A stretch of 64,000 nucleotides of DNA from Methanospirillum lacunae. Lineage in GTDB: Archaea > Halobacteriota > Methanomicrobia > Methanomicrobiales > Methanospirillaceae. The translations under genes and the position numbers were made by a program. Below are positions 1 through 8,911 of this stretch, in pieces. The notes under the pieces are model-generated. The model worked only from the letters and a program-made list of their open reading frames with translations. It was not told the DNA's origin and searched no databases. The stretch is taken from assembly GCF_046195335.1 (NCBI RefSeq), contig NZ_CP176093.1; one strand, given 5' to 3'. Every line of letters starts with the position of its first letter. Within the stretch, counting starts at the first letter, position 1.

Positions 1-1
1 C

Positions 2-223
2 ATTGTGGTAGAAGATGATGGGGAGGGGGTCAGTATAGAGGATAAGGAAAAATTATTCTCAAAAGGATTTGGAAAACATACTGGTCTCGGTCTTTTTCTC
101 TCCCGCGAAATTCTCTCTATTACCGGAATTACTATCATTGAAAATGGGGTGCCAGGAGTAGGAGCACGGTTTGATATCCTTGTACCTCATGGAGAATACC
201 GCTATTGTAGCAACGATGGATGA
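2..223 (+). CDS. Sensor histidine kinase, C-terminal ATPase end (partial)
   Basis: Only the last ~73 codons are in the window; the gene enters from the left edge. The visible part is the end of a GHKL/HATPase_c fold: the N-box-following motif EDDGEGV (G1 box), a short lid and the G2 box GLGLFLSREILSITG, then a final strand ending in ARFDILVP. The same tail occurs in the CheB-CheR-kinase fusion at 36644-40273 of this window (CEDDGGGI, GIGLFLGREILSITG, ARFEITIP), so the missing N-terminus probably carries PAS domains and the same archaeal phosphoacceptor region. Its input domain and partner cannot be judged. Confidence 0.85.
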   Translation: MVVEDDGEGVSIEDKEKLFSKGFGKHTGLGLFLSREILSITGITIIENGVPGVGARFDILVPHGEYRYCSNDG

Positions 224-286
224 AAATTTTCAAGGTTAGGCTATTACAGTCATATGATCGTAACAGGATCACATGTAATACGAATA

Positions 287-564
287 TCAAGGTCTCGTTT
301 GATTGACATTATTTCGTTTACACTCATCTATCAATTCTTTATCTCCGAGGAATGGGCTAAATCCCTTATAGTCATCCCCCGGTTCATCGTTGTCTTCAGT
401 CTGGTATACGGCATATCTCCTGCTTTGAAATGACCCTTCTTTCTGGTATCGTCACAAATCCAGAGATCATGGATTTGCTCATCCTGTAGGGTACGTGTTC
501 TTTCACCTCCACGTGTATTCAGCAGGTTAACCGGATACCGGGAAAGATAAGAGGGATAGTGATA
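287..564 (-). pseudogene. Frameshifted remnant of an unknown protein
   Basis: On the minus strand a frame with no start codon opens after an in-frame stop near 565 and reads protein-like sequence (RYPVNLLNTRGGER, then DEQIHDLWICDDTRK). Near position 437 the sense appears to continue in another frame (KEGSFQSRRYAVYQTEDND, then GDDYKGFSPFLGDKELIDEC) to a stop at 287-289. The two halves together look like one continuous protein broken by an indel. I do not recognise the family. The rest of 224-691 shows no convincing gene. Confidence 0.35.
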
Positions 565-691
565 TCAAAAGGGCATTATGAATCAGAGTCTTCCTGCTGA
601 ATATTTCCAGTTATTCAGAAATGATTTCCTCCTGCTCTCTCGCGATTCTGATGATGGTATCATTGTGGTCGCATTCGCGACCAGATACCCT

Positions 692-1729
692 TTACTCACC
701 CCTGCATCCTCTGACCGAGGTTCCACTGTAGGGCTCCTGACAACACCCGTTAATATCAATAAATTTCTCACGTGACATAGACAGCTCTCCTCTCTTTTCA
801 AAATACCCGCCTTCCATCAATTCATTGATACTACCGTCCAGGAGATACTCTGAACAATAGAGGGTATTACCCGTCTTTTTCTCTCCCGCTCCTTCTGTCT
901 TGATGATCAGGGGAACATCCCGTTCTTCACCGACATTAATGGTCGGAATATGGGCCGTTCCTCCTTTGTAAGAATACTTGCCATCCTTACTGATGAACCT
1001 GATCGTTACATACCCGTCTTCAAGTGCCCGCTCACCGGTATTTTTTACCCTGATCATCACATATGCCGGGTCTCCCCCATGAATCGAACTGCTTAGTGGT
1101 CTGAATGCGACCTGCTCAATGACTGGGACTGTTTCGGTGGTATTTGCTCCCCCTTTGAGTGTAGCGGGATCCAGATCACCAGCTGTAATCGTGATTCCTC
1201 CTACCATCTCTTCAGGGATGGTAGGGATTGGGGTAATTGTTTCCTGAGATTCCAGAGAAACATTGCCTGATTCGTTCAGACACGCTACCGGTTCGAATGC
1301 GACTGTCACGATCCCCCGGTTGTCAGATCCGTCATTATAAGCCCAGGTAGTGGGATTTGAATCAGCTACCGAATAAGTTCCGGGTTTCAGTTCATCCCCG
1401 GGATTTGAGACCCAGTATACATTCTGTTCGTTCTTTGTCCCGTTTTTTCCAAATGTCCCCCAGGGGCCATACTGGGTTCCGTCCTCATGGAATAAACTTA
1501 TCTTCCCTGGATTATCCCCTTTCCCGTAATTCCAGTGATTTGTGGTGATCGAGAGGATCTTCACACACGAGTTAAAAGTTACCAGGGTCGGTTTATCAGG
1601 GGTGTTAAACAGTTTATCTGTGTTTTCGTTGGTCCAGATCTGCTCCTGGCTGCTCACTGCACCAACCCCCAGAGGGATCATGAGCATCATCAGGAGGAGA
1701 CATGTCTGATATGAAATATGCATAGCCAC
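692..1729 (-). CDS. Exported protein of unknown function
   Basis: 345 residues with a clear signal peptide (hydrophobic run LLLMMLMIPLGVGAVSS at about residues 10-27). The mature part is rich in Thr, Asn, Gly and Pro. It holds an N-terminal beta-rich domain (about 30-150) and, after a Thr/Pro-rich linker (about 160-200), a second domain whose pattern VMIRVKNTGERALEDGYV resembles an immunoglobulin-like CARDB/APHP module common in methanogen surface proteins. The last ~25 residues are poorly ordered and Cys-containing (GCCQ), and may be read-through into decayed DNA. It faces PhzF divergently across ~200 bases. Likely cell-surface; no function can be assigned. Confidence 0.7.
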   Translation of the reverse strand: MAMHISYQTCLLLMMLMIPLGVGAVSSQEQIWTNENTDKLFNTPDKPTLVTFNSCVKILSITTNHWNYGKGDNPGKISLFHEDGTQYGPWGTFGKNGTKNEQNVYWVSNPGDELKPGTYSVADSNPTTWAYNDGSDNRGIVTVAFEPVACLNESGNVSLESQETITPIPTIPEEMVGGITITAGDLDPATLKGGANTTETVPVIEQVAFRPLSSSIHGGDPAYVMIRVKNTGERALEDGYVTIRFISKDGKYSYKGGTAHIPTINVGEERDVPLIIKTEGAGEKKTGNTLYCSEYLLDGSINELMEGGYFEKRGELSMSREKFIDINGCCQEPYSGTSVRGCRGE

Positions 1730-1929
1730 TCAGGGTTGTGAAAGTATTTAGTACTATTATCTGACTTCTCCACCTTCTCCCGGGTATCTGATTGAAGTAT
1801 GTGGTCAAGGTTGAAATTTCCTGAATCACACTGGGGTTGATTACCGGATGATTCCCCTGACCGGTGAATGACGATCGATCTCAATACCTATCTCTCATCG
1901 GGTCAAACGGGTGTACAGAGTCTGTCACC

Positions 1930-2817
1930 ATGAAGATCCCATATTATATTGTCGATGTCTTTGCAAAGAAACGGTTTACCGGCAATCAACTGGCTGTCGT
2001 TCTTGCTCCTTCTCAGGTAACATCAGAACAAATGCAGGAGATAGCCAGGGAGATGCATTTTTCAGAGACTACATTCGTTGGTCCTGCAGCTGCATTGGAT
2101 AACACCTATCCGGTACGGATCTTCACCCCTGAGCATGAGGTCCCGTTTGCCGGACACCCGGTTCTGGGAACCGCGTTTGTTATCAGGGAGATGATCATGA
2201 AACACCCGGAGAACGAGATTATCCTTGATCTACAGGTTGGACTGGTTCCGGTCTCCTACTGCCTGGAGATTGGAAAACCTTCTGTTTTCTGGATGAGACA
2301 GCCAGAGCCGACCTTTGGAAAAACATTTGAACCTGCTGAGGTGGCACAGGCCCTTTCACTGCCTGAATCAACACTAGATACCAGGTTTCCAATTCAGGAG
2401 GTCTCCATCGGACTGCCGTTTATCTTAATTCCGGTGAAGTCACGAGAAGCAGTGAAAGCTGCACGGATCAATATGGATATTTATGAGAACCTTATCTCCA
2501 GGTCAGAAGCAAAAGCACTGTATTTCTTCTGCAATGAGCCATACGATCCCGAAAATACTCTGAATGCACGGATGTTCGGACCATATTACGGGCTTGCCGA
2601 AGATCCGGCAACCGGCAGTGCAGGAGGATGCCTGATGGCGTATCTGCATAGATACCGGTATATTTCTGAACTCCCCCCGGTTGTTATGATTGAACAGGGC
2701 CATGAGATCAACCGTCCATCCCTGATTTATGGAAAAGTGGAAGAGAATGAGGGAAAGATCACCGTTGAGATCGGAGGTTCGGTCTTCCTGGTTGCAAAAG
2801 GAGAACTGGTGGTGTAA
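1930..2817 (+). CDS. PhzF family isomerase-like protein
   Basis: 295 residues, the usual length for the PhzF/diaminopimelate-epimerase fold. The start is set at 1930 because the family begins there (YYIVDVFAKKRFTGNQLAVV, residues 5-24); an in-frame ATG at 1864 would add 22 residues unlike the family. Catalytic Glu46 sits in HFSETTFV. FAGHPVLGTAFV (73-84) and EDPATGSAGG (224-233) are the signature loops of the two domain halves. PhzF proteins isomerise or epimerise small substrates; in Pseudomonas PhzF acts in phenazine synthesis, but most homologues have unknown substrates and no phenazine genes are present here. It ends 7 bases before the convergent GyrI-like gene. Confidence 0.9.
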   Translation: MKIPYYIVDVFAKKRFTGNQLAVVLAPSQVTSEQMQEIAREMHFSETTFVGPAAALDNTYPVRIFTPEHEVPFAGHPVLGTAFVIREMIMKHPENEIILDLQVGLVPVSYCLEIGKPSVFWMRQPEPTFGKTFEPAEVAQALSLPESTLDTRFPIQEVSIGLPFILIPVKSREAVKAARINMDIYENLISRSEAKALYFFCNEPYDPENTLNARMFGPYYGLAEDPATGSAGGCLMAYLHRYRYISELPPVVMIEQGHEINRPSLIYGKVEENEGKITVEIGGSVFLVAKGELVV

Positions 2818-2824
2818 TCTGGTA

Positions 2825-3289
2825 TCAGGCAATGCCGATACAGATCTCAACCTCCCCGTCTTCCTGGTTGGCTGCCTTCTCGCCGTATATCTCAAAATCA
2901 GTATGATATGCCCGTCTTGCATCAACTTCAGGTGTCCAGATCTCCTCCCATGTCTGGGCCACTGCATCAGGTAATCTTCCTCTCGCGGTAAATACCTCGT
3001 ATGAGGCCGGAGCGATGGTAATTCCTGTCAGTCCCGGAGGAATTTCTGTGAGGTCACGTACCTGGTATCCCAGGATATAGGTGTATGGCTTTGTATGATC
3101 TCCCTCGTATGTGGTGTAGATCGCATAGATGTCCGAACTGATTTTGTTCGGTACCTGTGCAATCAGGTTCTCCTGAAACAGGCGTTGCCACATCCGGGGT
3201 AGTGTGATCAGTACTTCCTGATTTGATGTCCGGGTCTCTATGCCGATGATATACATGGGGTCGGTAATAATTCGGTGACTGGTCATCAT
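2825..3289 (-). CDS. GyrI-like small-molecule-binding protein
   Basis: 154 residues that match the effector-binding (GyrI-like/AraC_E_bind) fold throughout. LPRMWQRLFQENL, IYAIYTTYEGDH, YILGYQV, then APASYEVFTARG and AQTWEEIW are typical spacing for the family. There is no attached DNA-binding domain, so this is a stand-alone ligand-binding protein. Homologues bind hydrophobic cations or act as minor detoxifying hydrolases; neither role can be shown here. No good ribosome-binding site precedes the tandem ATGs at the start. A tandem 12-bp repeat lies about 120 bases upstream. Confidence 0.75.
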   Translation of the reverse strand: MMTSHRIITDPMYIIGIETRTSNQEVLITLPRMWQRLFQENLIAQVPNKISSDIYAIYTTYEGDHTKPYTYILGYQVRDLTEIPPGLTGITIAPASYEVFTARGRLPDAVAQTWEEIWTPEVDARRAYHTDFEIYGEKAANQEDGEVEICIGIA

Positions 3290-3659
3290 TGCATTAACCG
3301 GTGAACTGGATGAGCATATATGAATAGTGATCAGTGACTCGATGGATACGGTTTTTTGAGATCAGTCCCTGTGAGACTTATTCGGATAAATACTCGGATA
3401 CTGGGTATTTTTATATCTCAATTTATATCTCAATATATTTCGAGTATAGGTATGAGTCCGATTCGATATTAATAGCACGAAGCAGATCAGCTGAACATCA
3501 TTCATTAAGCGGTCTTTGATGTATTACAGTTGTCAACCAGTCAAAACAAGTGTAATCAAAATCAGGATTCGTACCTGCATTGATATGGTTTCAATCCTGG
3601 AATAATCCATTAGTGCCAGACAAAGAGGGTTTTGGGAATTAATGTATCTTCATACGCGG
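3290..3659. other. AT-rich intergenic stretch, no gene seen
   Basis: Divides the start of the GyrI-like gene from the end of the hydrolase gene. It is strongly AT-rich between 3390 and 3460 and holds the tandem repeat listed separately. Short open frames here have no coding character. Confidence 0.5.
3411..3434. repeat. Perfect tandem repeat of 12 bp
   Basis: The 12-mer TTATATCTCAAT occurs twice head to tail (3411-3422 and 3423-3434) in an AT-rich tract that also has TATA-like sequence. Its position about 120 bases before the start of the minus-strand GyrI-like gene would suit a repeated regulator site, but this is only an inference. Confidence 0.5.
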
Positions 3660-4586
3660 TTATGTATCAGGAAGACCGAGGTAAAACTCAGCGATCGCCT
3701 TTCCGAGAGCATCTGGCTCATCTTCAGGTAAAAAATGCTTGCCCTTGCCAATGAACCGCGTCACGAGGTTTGGAATAGATGTTCTGGCTGATTCGGCTGT
3801 CTTCTTTGATACAACCATCCCAGGCTCTCCATAGATGAGTAACTTTGGGATTTTACTTTTTGACAGTTTTTCAGAATACCGGTTTATGAGATCGACAAGA
3901 TCACCCGGATGATCGCTGGTTTGTTTAATTGCTCTAGGCCCGACTCCTTCAAACCAAACCTTTCTCCTGACTTCTCCATCCCTGAATGGTTCCTGATAGA
4001 TTGATATCTCGTCTTGTGTGAGTTTTCTCAAGGTTGCGGTATTCATCATCTGTTCAACCATATGCAAGCCATCATCAAGGATCATATGTCTTGATATTCT
4101 CTGGTTTTTCATAAGCCATAACGAAAACCGGTTGAACAGTGGCAGGTTTTTGTATGCAATATTCATCGGCTGGAAAAAACCTTCGAAGATTACCAGACTC
4201 CGTATCTTTTCTTTATGATTCATGGCATAGTTCAAACCAACTATCAGACCCAGATCCATCCCTACGATGGTGAGATTATCAAGGTCCAATGCTGCGATGA
4301 ACTCCTCAAGAAACCGGGTATATGTAGGAAGGTCATAGGTGATGTCCAGGGGTTTGTCTGATCTACCAAAACCAATCATATCAACAGCAATAGTTCTGGC
4401 ATGAGGAGAAAGATGAGGAATGACTTTTCTCCAGATATACGAGTGTGTTGGAATTCCATGTAACAGAAGGATGGGTGGATCATGTGTTCCAGATTCTATA
4501 TAGTGAATCATTGCTCCACCTACAGAAATATACCTGGATTTAAACTGACCATCCGGGAAATTATTTTCTGAATCCCTCATCATCAC
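3660..4586 (-). CDS. Alpha/beta hydrolase, haloalkane dehalogenase-like fold
   Basis: 308 residues, the length of haloalkane dehalogenases. The oxyanion motif is LLHGIPTHSYIWR (41-53). The nucleophile elbow VGMDLG has Asp111 instead of Ser. EGFF places Glu135 as the catalytic acid as in subfamily HLD-II, and His284 in GKGKHFLPEDEP completes the triad. Two halide-stabilising residues are replaced, however: the Asn after HG is Ile45 and the Trp after the nucleophile is Leu112. True dehalogenation is therefore doubtful; an Asp-nucleophile hydrolase of other substrates is more likely. It stands alone with ~70 AT-rich bases upstream that could hold its promoter. Confidence 0.85.
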   Translation of the reverse strand: MMMRDSENNFPDGQFKSRYISVGGAMIHYIESGTHDPPILLLHGIPTHSYIWRKVIPHLSPHARTIAVDMIGFGRSDKPLDITYDLPTYTRFLEEFIAALDLDNLTIVGMDLGLIVGLNYAMNHKEKIRSLVIFEGFFQPMNIAYKNLPLFNRFSLWLMKNQRISRHMILDDGLHMVEQMMNTATLRKLTQDEISIYQEPFRDGEVRRKVWFEGVGPRAIKQTSDHPGDLVDLINRYSEKLSKSKIPKLLIYGEPGMVVSKKTAESARTSIPNLVTRFIGKGKHFLPEDEPDALGKAIAEFYLGLPDT

Positions 4587-4791
4587 TCACATAATGTCAT
4601 ATAAATCTGGTATGTATTGATACTTTGTTAATGTAGCAATAAACCTGCATTCTTGATTTGTTAGTTGCAATTCAGATGGTATCAGCGTTGATCCGTACAT
4701 CAAAATTATAAACCCGGAAATTTCATATCTCATCGAAAAATCAATTATAATTGAAATACTTTTTATTGGATGAGAATATTTTATCGGAGGA

Positions 4792-5262
4792 TTAACTACC
4801 CTCTTTCGTCAGATTGCAGAGCACGGAGAAGTTATCGGTCTCATCTACAAGAAGGACTAGTTCCATTTGATCGGGTGAGAGAAGATATCCGTAGTCCTGT
4901 CCGGTTCCATATTCGGCAATATGAAGTGTCTTCATATCATGGGCTACAACACCAGAAAATGGATATTCTCTGGTCGGGTCTAACCCTGATACGATGAGGG
5001 TTCCGTTAAAGATCCTGCCTTCCTGCTGTCCGATGTTGAGGATATACTGATAATCGCCGGCATGGAAATAACCGGGTTCTGAATGAAATCCTTCTGAAGT
5101 GCAGGTCCAGTTCCCAACCAGGTTGGGAATTAAAGATTCATCAGCCATTACCCCCATGATTCCGACTCCGATTACAATCAGAAGAACCAGTATACCACTG
5201 TTTTGCATCATAGAAGATAATAGACGATCTCTGACATAATAATGTCGAAATTCACTCATCAT
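4792..5262 (-). CDS. Membrane-anchored protein of unknown function
   Basis: 156 residues. One hydrophobic segment (ILVLLIVIGVGIMGVM, about residues 24-39) is followed by a ~115-residue extracellular domain that begins LVGNWTCTSEGF and ends in VLCNLTKEG. The domain looks like a small beta-barrel (GNW...Y...G...F.G pattern of lipocalin-like or META-like folds), but I cannot name the family. Two Cys (in WTCTS and LCNLT) could form a disulfide. Start codons at 5211 and 5208 would give a shorter signal-anchor; neither start has a strong ribosome-binding site. Confidence 0.6.
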   Translation of the reverse strand: MMSEFRHYYVRDRLLSSMMQNSGILVLLIVIGVGIMGVMADESLIPNLVGNWTCTSEGFHSEPGYFHAGDYQYILNIGQQEGRIFNGTLIVSGLDPTREYPFSGVVAHDMKTLHIAEYGTGQDYGYLLSPDQMELVLLVDETDNFSVLCNLTKEGS

Positions 5263-5615
5263 CCAAGAGTCAGGTCATCCGTACTGTCCGTACATCTGGT
5301 CCAAATTGATCAGGAAACGTGAATGCAGCCCTGTATCATTCACATATTCCCGGAATAATACATGTTCAAAGATTCAGATGGTTCTGTTTGGACTCATAAA
5401 AAATGCGGTATAGATCCTGTATGAGCATGTGTATTTGAAAATGCCAAGCGAAAAGAAAATACTGATACATCATTCAAAATCAACGATATCGTGGCCTCAC
5501 TATTTCTGTCGAATCCAATCTGTTTTTCAGGTATGAATTAATCCATTATCCCTGGGCTTCACTCCGTTGCATGTCGGATCGTGTTTTCTCATGAGAGAGC
5601 AATACATCAGGGTAT
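5263..5615. other. Intergenic, no gene seen
   Basis: Lies between the divergent membrane-anchored protein and the UbiA gene and should carry both promoters. I see no protein-like frame or RNA structure. Confidence 0.4.
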
Positions 5616-6476
5616 ATGAGTTCATCTCCGGGTGTGAAGATTCGTGCCTGTTTGGATCTGATCAGGATGGACCTTGCAGTAGGGGCAGGACTGTTTCTCA
5701 TATCCGGTGAGATCATTGCTACCGGAGAACTGCTTCCTATTCCCGGGATGATACTCGGTTTCCTGACCTTATTTTTTATATCAGGATCTGCCAATATATC
5801 GAATGATTACTTTGATCGAGAGGTAGATCAAATCAATCTCTCAACCCGTCCGCTTCCTTCCGGTCGGATATCAATCAGAGAACTATGGGCCTTATTCTCT
5901 CTGTTTACAATTCTCGGATTTATTACGGCTGCGTTGTTAGGCACATTGGTTTTGTTGATTGTATTCGTGCTCTGGGGTGTAGCACTCCTCTACAATGTTA
6001 AACTTAAGGAGTCAGGGTTTTTTGGCAATCTGTCTGTGGCATTTTGCCTTGGAATGATCTTTATTCTTGGAGGAATTCTCGCTGACACCCTGAATGGGGC
6101 CCTGATTGCCTTTGCACTCCTGGCTTTTTTCTTTGATCTGGGTGAGGAGATCGCCTGTGATGCCCTGGACATGGCCGGTGATGAGGTGAGATCCACGAGG
6201 AGTATTGCCAAACAGATGGGAACAGACCGGGCAATGATGGTGTCAGGGGGAATGTTTGGGATTTTTATTCTGATTTCGTTCGTGCCGTTTCTGATGAGTT
6301 GGTTTACGTTCGATTATCTGTTGTTTGCATTGGTGTTAGATCTCTGGGTTATCCGGTGTGTCCAGAAACTTATGGGAAGTCAGAGTATTGCAGATAGCCG
6401 GGAACAGGTCCGGTCTTTGTATCTCAGTTGGGGATTATTTGTGTTCGTGTTTGCATTCAGCAGATTGGTAATCTGA
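5616..6476 (+). CDS. UbiA-family prenyltransferase (DGGGP synthase candidate)
   Basis: 286 residues with about eight membrane segments. The first Asp-rich site is NISNDYFDREVDQIN (60-74), followed by RPLPSGRIS; this wording is close to archaeal digeranylgeranylglyceryl phosphate synthases, which add the second geranylgeranyl chain during ether-lipid synthesis. The second site is FDLGEEIACDALDMAGDE (173-190) and keeps the acidic residues, but differs from the common REIxKDxED form. The substrate is thus not certain: ether-lipid synthesis is the best guess and a quinone or haem-type substrate is less likely. Single gene, no operon partner. Confidence 0.8.
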   Translation: MSSSPGVKIRACLDLIRMDLAVGAGLFLISGEIIATGELLPIPGMILGFLTLFFISGSANISNDYFDREVDQINLSTRPLPSGRISIRELWALFSLFTILGFITAALLGTLVLLIVFVLWGVALLYNVKLKESGFFGNLSVAFCLGMIFILGGILADTLNGALIAFALLAFFFDLGEEIACDALDMAGDEVRSTRSIAKQMGTDRAMMVSGGMFGIFILISFVPFLMSWFTFDYLLFALVLDLWVIRCVQKLMGSQSIADSREQVRSLYLSWGLFVFVFAFSRLVI

Positions 6477-6821
6477 AGGATGTATAGAATGACCGGGGAA
6501 TCTGTTATCTTTTATTTAGGGGTGTATTGAAGACCTGGGCGTGTTCTTATTAAGCGATGATTGTAAACTTAATTTGAACTGATAGAAGAAATATACAATG
6601 CGGATCTCTTACTGGAGGGACCTTCACAAGAGGTGGTCTTCCTGATTGGCGTGATGTGGTTCATATCACCAGCAAACGCTGCACATGTCGTATTATACAT
6701 GTTTTGGAATCATCCAGGACATGTGTTTCATTCAATGAACCGAATATACAGACATTTTATGAGAAAGAGAGTGGAGATTTATTTTTTTATATTGTACTGT
6801 GCTCATTGTTCGTCCCTTCCT
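6477..6821. other. Intergenic with two overlapping weak frames
   Basis: Between the convergent UbiA and membrane-regulator genes. Two overlapping plus-strand frames (from about 6590 to 6900) both stay open and look mildly protein-like, but neither has a ribosome-binding site and both run into the end of the regulator gene. They may be relics; I call no gene. Confidence 0.3.
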
Positions 6822-7508
6822 TTACCGGGATCCCTGGAGGGATGCTGCATCGTTCAGGTGATACCGAAGTGTTTTTCCGGTCCGCTCAACCGTGATAACT
6901 CCTCCCCTGAGAAGACGTGAGAGATGCCACCCTGCTGCCTGTGCTGAAATTTCAAGCCTGCATCCGATCTCAAGACGGGTAAGACCCTGTTTTTTACAGA
7001 GCATAGCAACAATCTCCTTGCAGGCAGGAGATGCAGCCGCATTCATCATCTGTTTTTCTTCGTGAGAATAACCCAACTGATAATACCTGCAAAACCCATC
7101 ATCCTGTTCTTTTGATATCTTCCCGTATCTGGTAAGCTGATCCAGGTGATGCCTGACGGTTCCGAGTTCCATCCCGAGACCTGATGCAATTCCCCGAAGA
7201 TGAATTCCCGGATGGGTTTTAATAAAGTCATAGATCTCTTTGCGTGGGGGAGAGTCAAAGAGGGTGTTCTGGTCAATCCGTCGGTATCCGAGGGCAAGGA
7301 TCGCCTTGAGGAGGAGAAAAAATGGATTGAAAATCACTATCTGCGATAATAACAGCCATAATGGAAGTTCAATCAGATCGACCCGCGAAGGATAGGTTGA
7401 CTGACCGTCAGGGAGATCATCATACGCACTGCTAACCTGATATCTGGTTGCCATAACCTGGGCCGGAAGACAGATCAAAAAAAGAAGCAGTATCAATACA
7501 ATTCTCAT
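6822..7508 (-). CDS. Membrane-anchored double winged-helix regulator
   Basis: 228 residues from the chosen start. Residues 1-20 form a signal peptide or first membrane helix (LILLLFLICLPAQVMA). A ~25-residue outside loop follows, then a second membrane helix (45-75). Residues 85-147 form one winged helix (IYDFIKTHPGIHLRGIASGL, then TVRHHLDQL) and 155-220 a second (AQAAGWHLSRLLRGGVI, then YHLND). This is a one-component regulator that would read DNA from the membrane. The ATG at 7508 was chosen over 7523 because GGAGG lies 8 bases before it and 2 bases separate it from the stop of the exported protein upstream, so the two are co-translated. Confidence 0.8.
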   Translation of the reverse strand: MRIVLILLLFLICLPAQVMATRYQVSSAYDDLPDGQSTYPSRVDLIELPLWLLLSQIVIFNPFFLLLKAILALGYRRIDQNTLFDSPPRKEIYDFIKTHPGIHLRGIASGLGMELGTVRHHLDQLTRYGKISKEQDDGFCRYYQLGYSHEEKQMMNAAASPACKEIVAMLCKKQGLTRLEIGCRLEISAQAAGWHLSRLLRGGVITVERTGKTLRYHLNDAASLQGSR

Positions 7509-7510
7509 TC

Positions 7511-8116
7511 TCATTTCCTCCATGTTTCAATCTGAAATGGAATCGGATTCTGCAGTTGATCGCCATGAACCCGGTAATACCATCTTCCGGGATCAAGACC
7601 TTCAGGAGAATCGATCTTCAGGAAAATGGTTTGATCTTCCTTCCCGTCAGTATCATCATGGTACGGACCATACTCTCCGTCAGGTGTATAAATTGACAGG
7701 TTCAGGGCAGAGGGCTGATTCCAGGATACTCGCACATACTGCTCTGTCTGACCTTTTGTAATCTGATCAGAAAAATACCGTTCTTCACCAGGATTCAGTA
7801 CCTGCAGAACACCGGGTTTATTTGGATCTGCCATCTCCGAATTGTTGTATATCTTTACGATCACAATACTTTCCGTACCCTTTCCTATCGCTTCGGCAAT
7901 ACCGTATGTGATAACCTCACCAGATGTAGTGATATCAGAAGAACCGGTTTTCGTAACCGATATATACGATCCTGGTGTTTCGTCCTGTGGAGACCAGCTT
8001 TTTGGCCCATCTGTGGTTGTTACCGTCACCGTCATCGGTTCTGCAAGAGCAAGGGGAATGACGAGCAGGATGAGGATAAATACAAGAACTGCCTTTATTA
8101 CATCACTGCGTGTCAT
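7511..8116 (-). CDS. Exported protein co-transcribed with a membrane regulator
   Basis: About 201 residues from the ATG at 8116 (MTRSDVIKAVLVF). It has a strong signal peptide (VLVFILILLVIPLALAEP) and a mature domain of about 175 residues rich in Thr, Asp and Gly. The mature part contains an APHP-like beta pattern (YVRVSWNQPSALNLSIYTP) and ends with PGRWYYRVHGDQLQNPIPF, which resembles the C-terminal beta-sandwich seen in other surface proteins of these archaea. An in-frame ATG at 8203 would bury the signal peptide behind ~30 residues and is unlikely. Its stop lies 2 bases from the start of the regulator gene. The pair may form a surface-signal unit, which is inferred from context only. Confidence 0.7.
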   Translation of the reverse strand: MTRSDVIKAVLVFILILLVIPLALAEPMTVTVTTTDGPKSWSPQDETPGSYISVTKTGSSDITTSGEVITYGIAEAIGKGTESIVIVKIYNNSEMADPNKPGVLQVLNPGEERYFSDQITKGQTEQYVRVSWNQPSALNLSIYTPDGEYGPYHDDTDGKEDQTIFLKIDSPEGLDPGRWYYRVHGDQLQNPIPFQIETWRK

Positions 8117-8205
8117 ACAATACGGGTTATCCGGGATACTATTGAAGGGTTGTGGCACAATTCTTTTCTTAATTATTCCGGGGTTATACAAAGTGGTAAT
8201 CACGT

Positions 8206-8559
8206 TCAGGATGAATTCTTTTTGATTCCGGTTCCAACAACCTTTCCTGATTCGTTGTCATAGATCGTCATCATGCCTGATTCATTCATTTCTACGCGAA
8301 ATTTTAAATTAGACTCAGTTTTTTTCTTTTCAAATTCGGCTGGACTAAGTGTTTCAAGAATTTCGTCAGTATCAACATTTTTAATGATATAATTGGTTCC
8401 ATCAAACTCGGTTGATATTGTTGCAGAATATGCCTGTTCAGTCTTGTTGAGGTCAGATTCCCCGGAAACTACAATTCCAGATACCGGGAAAATACTGAGT
8501 GAAATACAGATTAAAACAGCAAATATTGCTGTAATTCCAATACTGATGTTAGTTTTCAT
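8206..8559 (-). CDS. Small exported protein, paralogue A
   Basis: 117 residues with a signal peptide (IGITAIFAVLICISLSIFPVSG). The mature part reads TEFDGTNYIIKNVDTDEIL, then LSPAEFEKKK and VEMNESGMMTIYDNESGKVV. The protein at 8912-9379 has the same order of motifs (FDGSFYRVKNDVTGKVILTM, EREFQMRRPALEAKYRI, GRVTYYDPVTSVVV), so the two are paralogues. The DNA around both starts and a 31-bp block upstream are also shared, so the promoter was duplicated with the gene. No known family is recognised; the size and fold suggest a small surface beta-domain. Confidence 0.65.
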   Translation of the reverse strand: MKTNISIGITAIFAVLICISLSIFPVSGIVVSGESDLNKTEQAYSATISTEFDGTNYIIKNVDTDEILETLSPAEFEKKKTESNLKFRVEMNESGMMTIYDNESGKVVGTGIKKNSS

Positions 8560-8615
8560 AATAATCAGGGGGTGAATAGTTTGAGTTTCATCCCCATGAA
8601 TAAGGTCTGTATGAT

Positions 8616-8646
8616 ATAGTATCCTGATTCCGGCACATCTCTTTTC
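8616..8646. repeat. 31-bp direct repeat, copy 1
   Basis: An exact 31-base match to 9439-9469. Read on the minus strand, it lies 57-87 bases before the start of paralogue A. The shorter stretches CATAATAATCAGGGG at the start codons are also identical. The conserved spacing in both copies points to a shared promoter or regulator site rather than chance. Confidence 0.7.
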
Positions 8647-8911
8647 TGGAGAATGGGGTTGCCTTACGATGAGAATGAATGAGATGGAATTGTTCGCATT
8701 TCAGGAAAAAAGTCAAAATACACGCAGATATAACTAAAAACCTGGGGAGGGAAATTCAATATTATATCTTCAGAAGGAGAGAATCAGGCCCGGTGGGATA
8801 GATTTCTGGGAGAAAGGATAGGAACTTGTTGCAGAGGAATATGCCTGAACCTGGCATATGTCATCCTGCAGACGTTCCCATCCCTCGTGGGGTTGTAAGA
8901 ACGGAGATAGA

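Noticed and set aside
578..775. 65-codon plus-strand frame in the left intergenic region
   Set aside because: Antisense to the end of the exported protein gene, with no start signal and a better explanation as shadow.
1864..1929. N-terminal extension of the PhzF-like protein
   Set aside because: The family starts at the ATG at 1930; the extra 22 codons are not conserved in type.
6633..6920. Two overlapping plus-strand frames before the membrane regulator
   Set aside because: Both are open, neither has a start signal, and both run antisense into the regulator gene.
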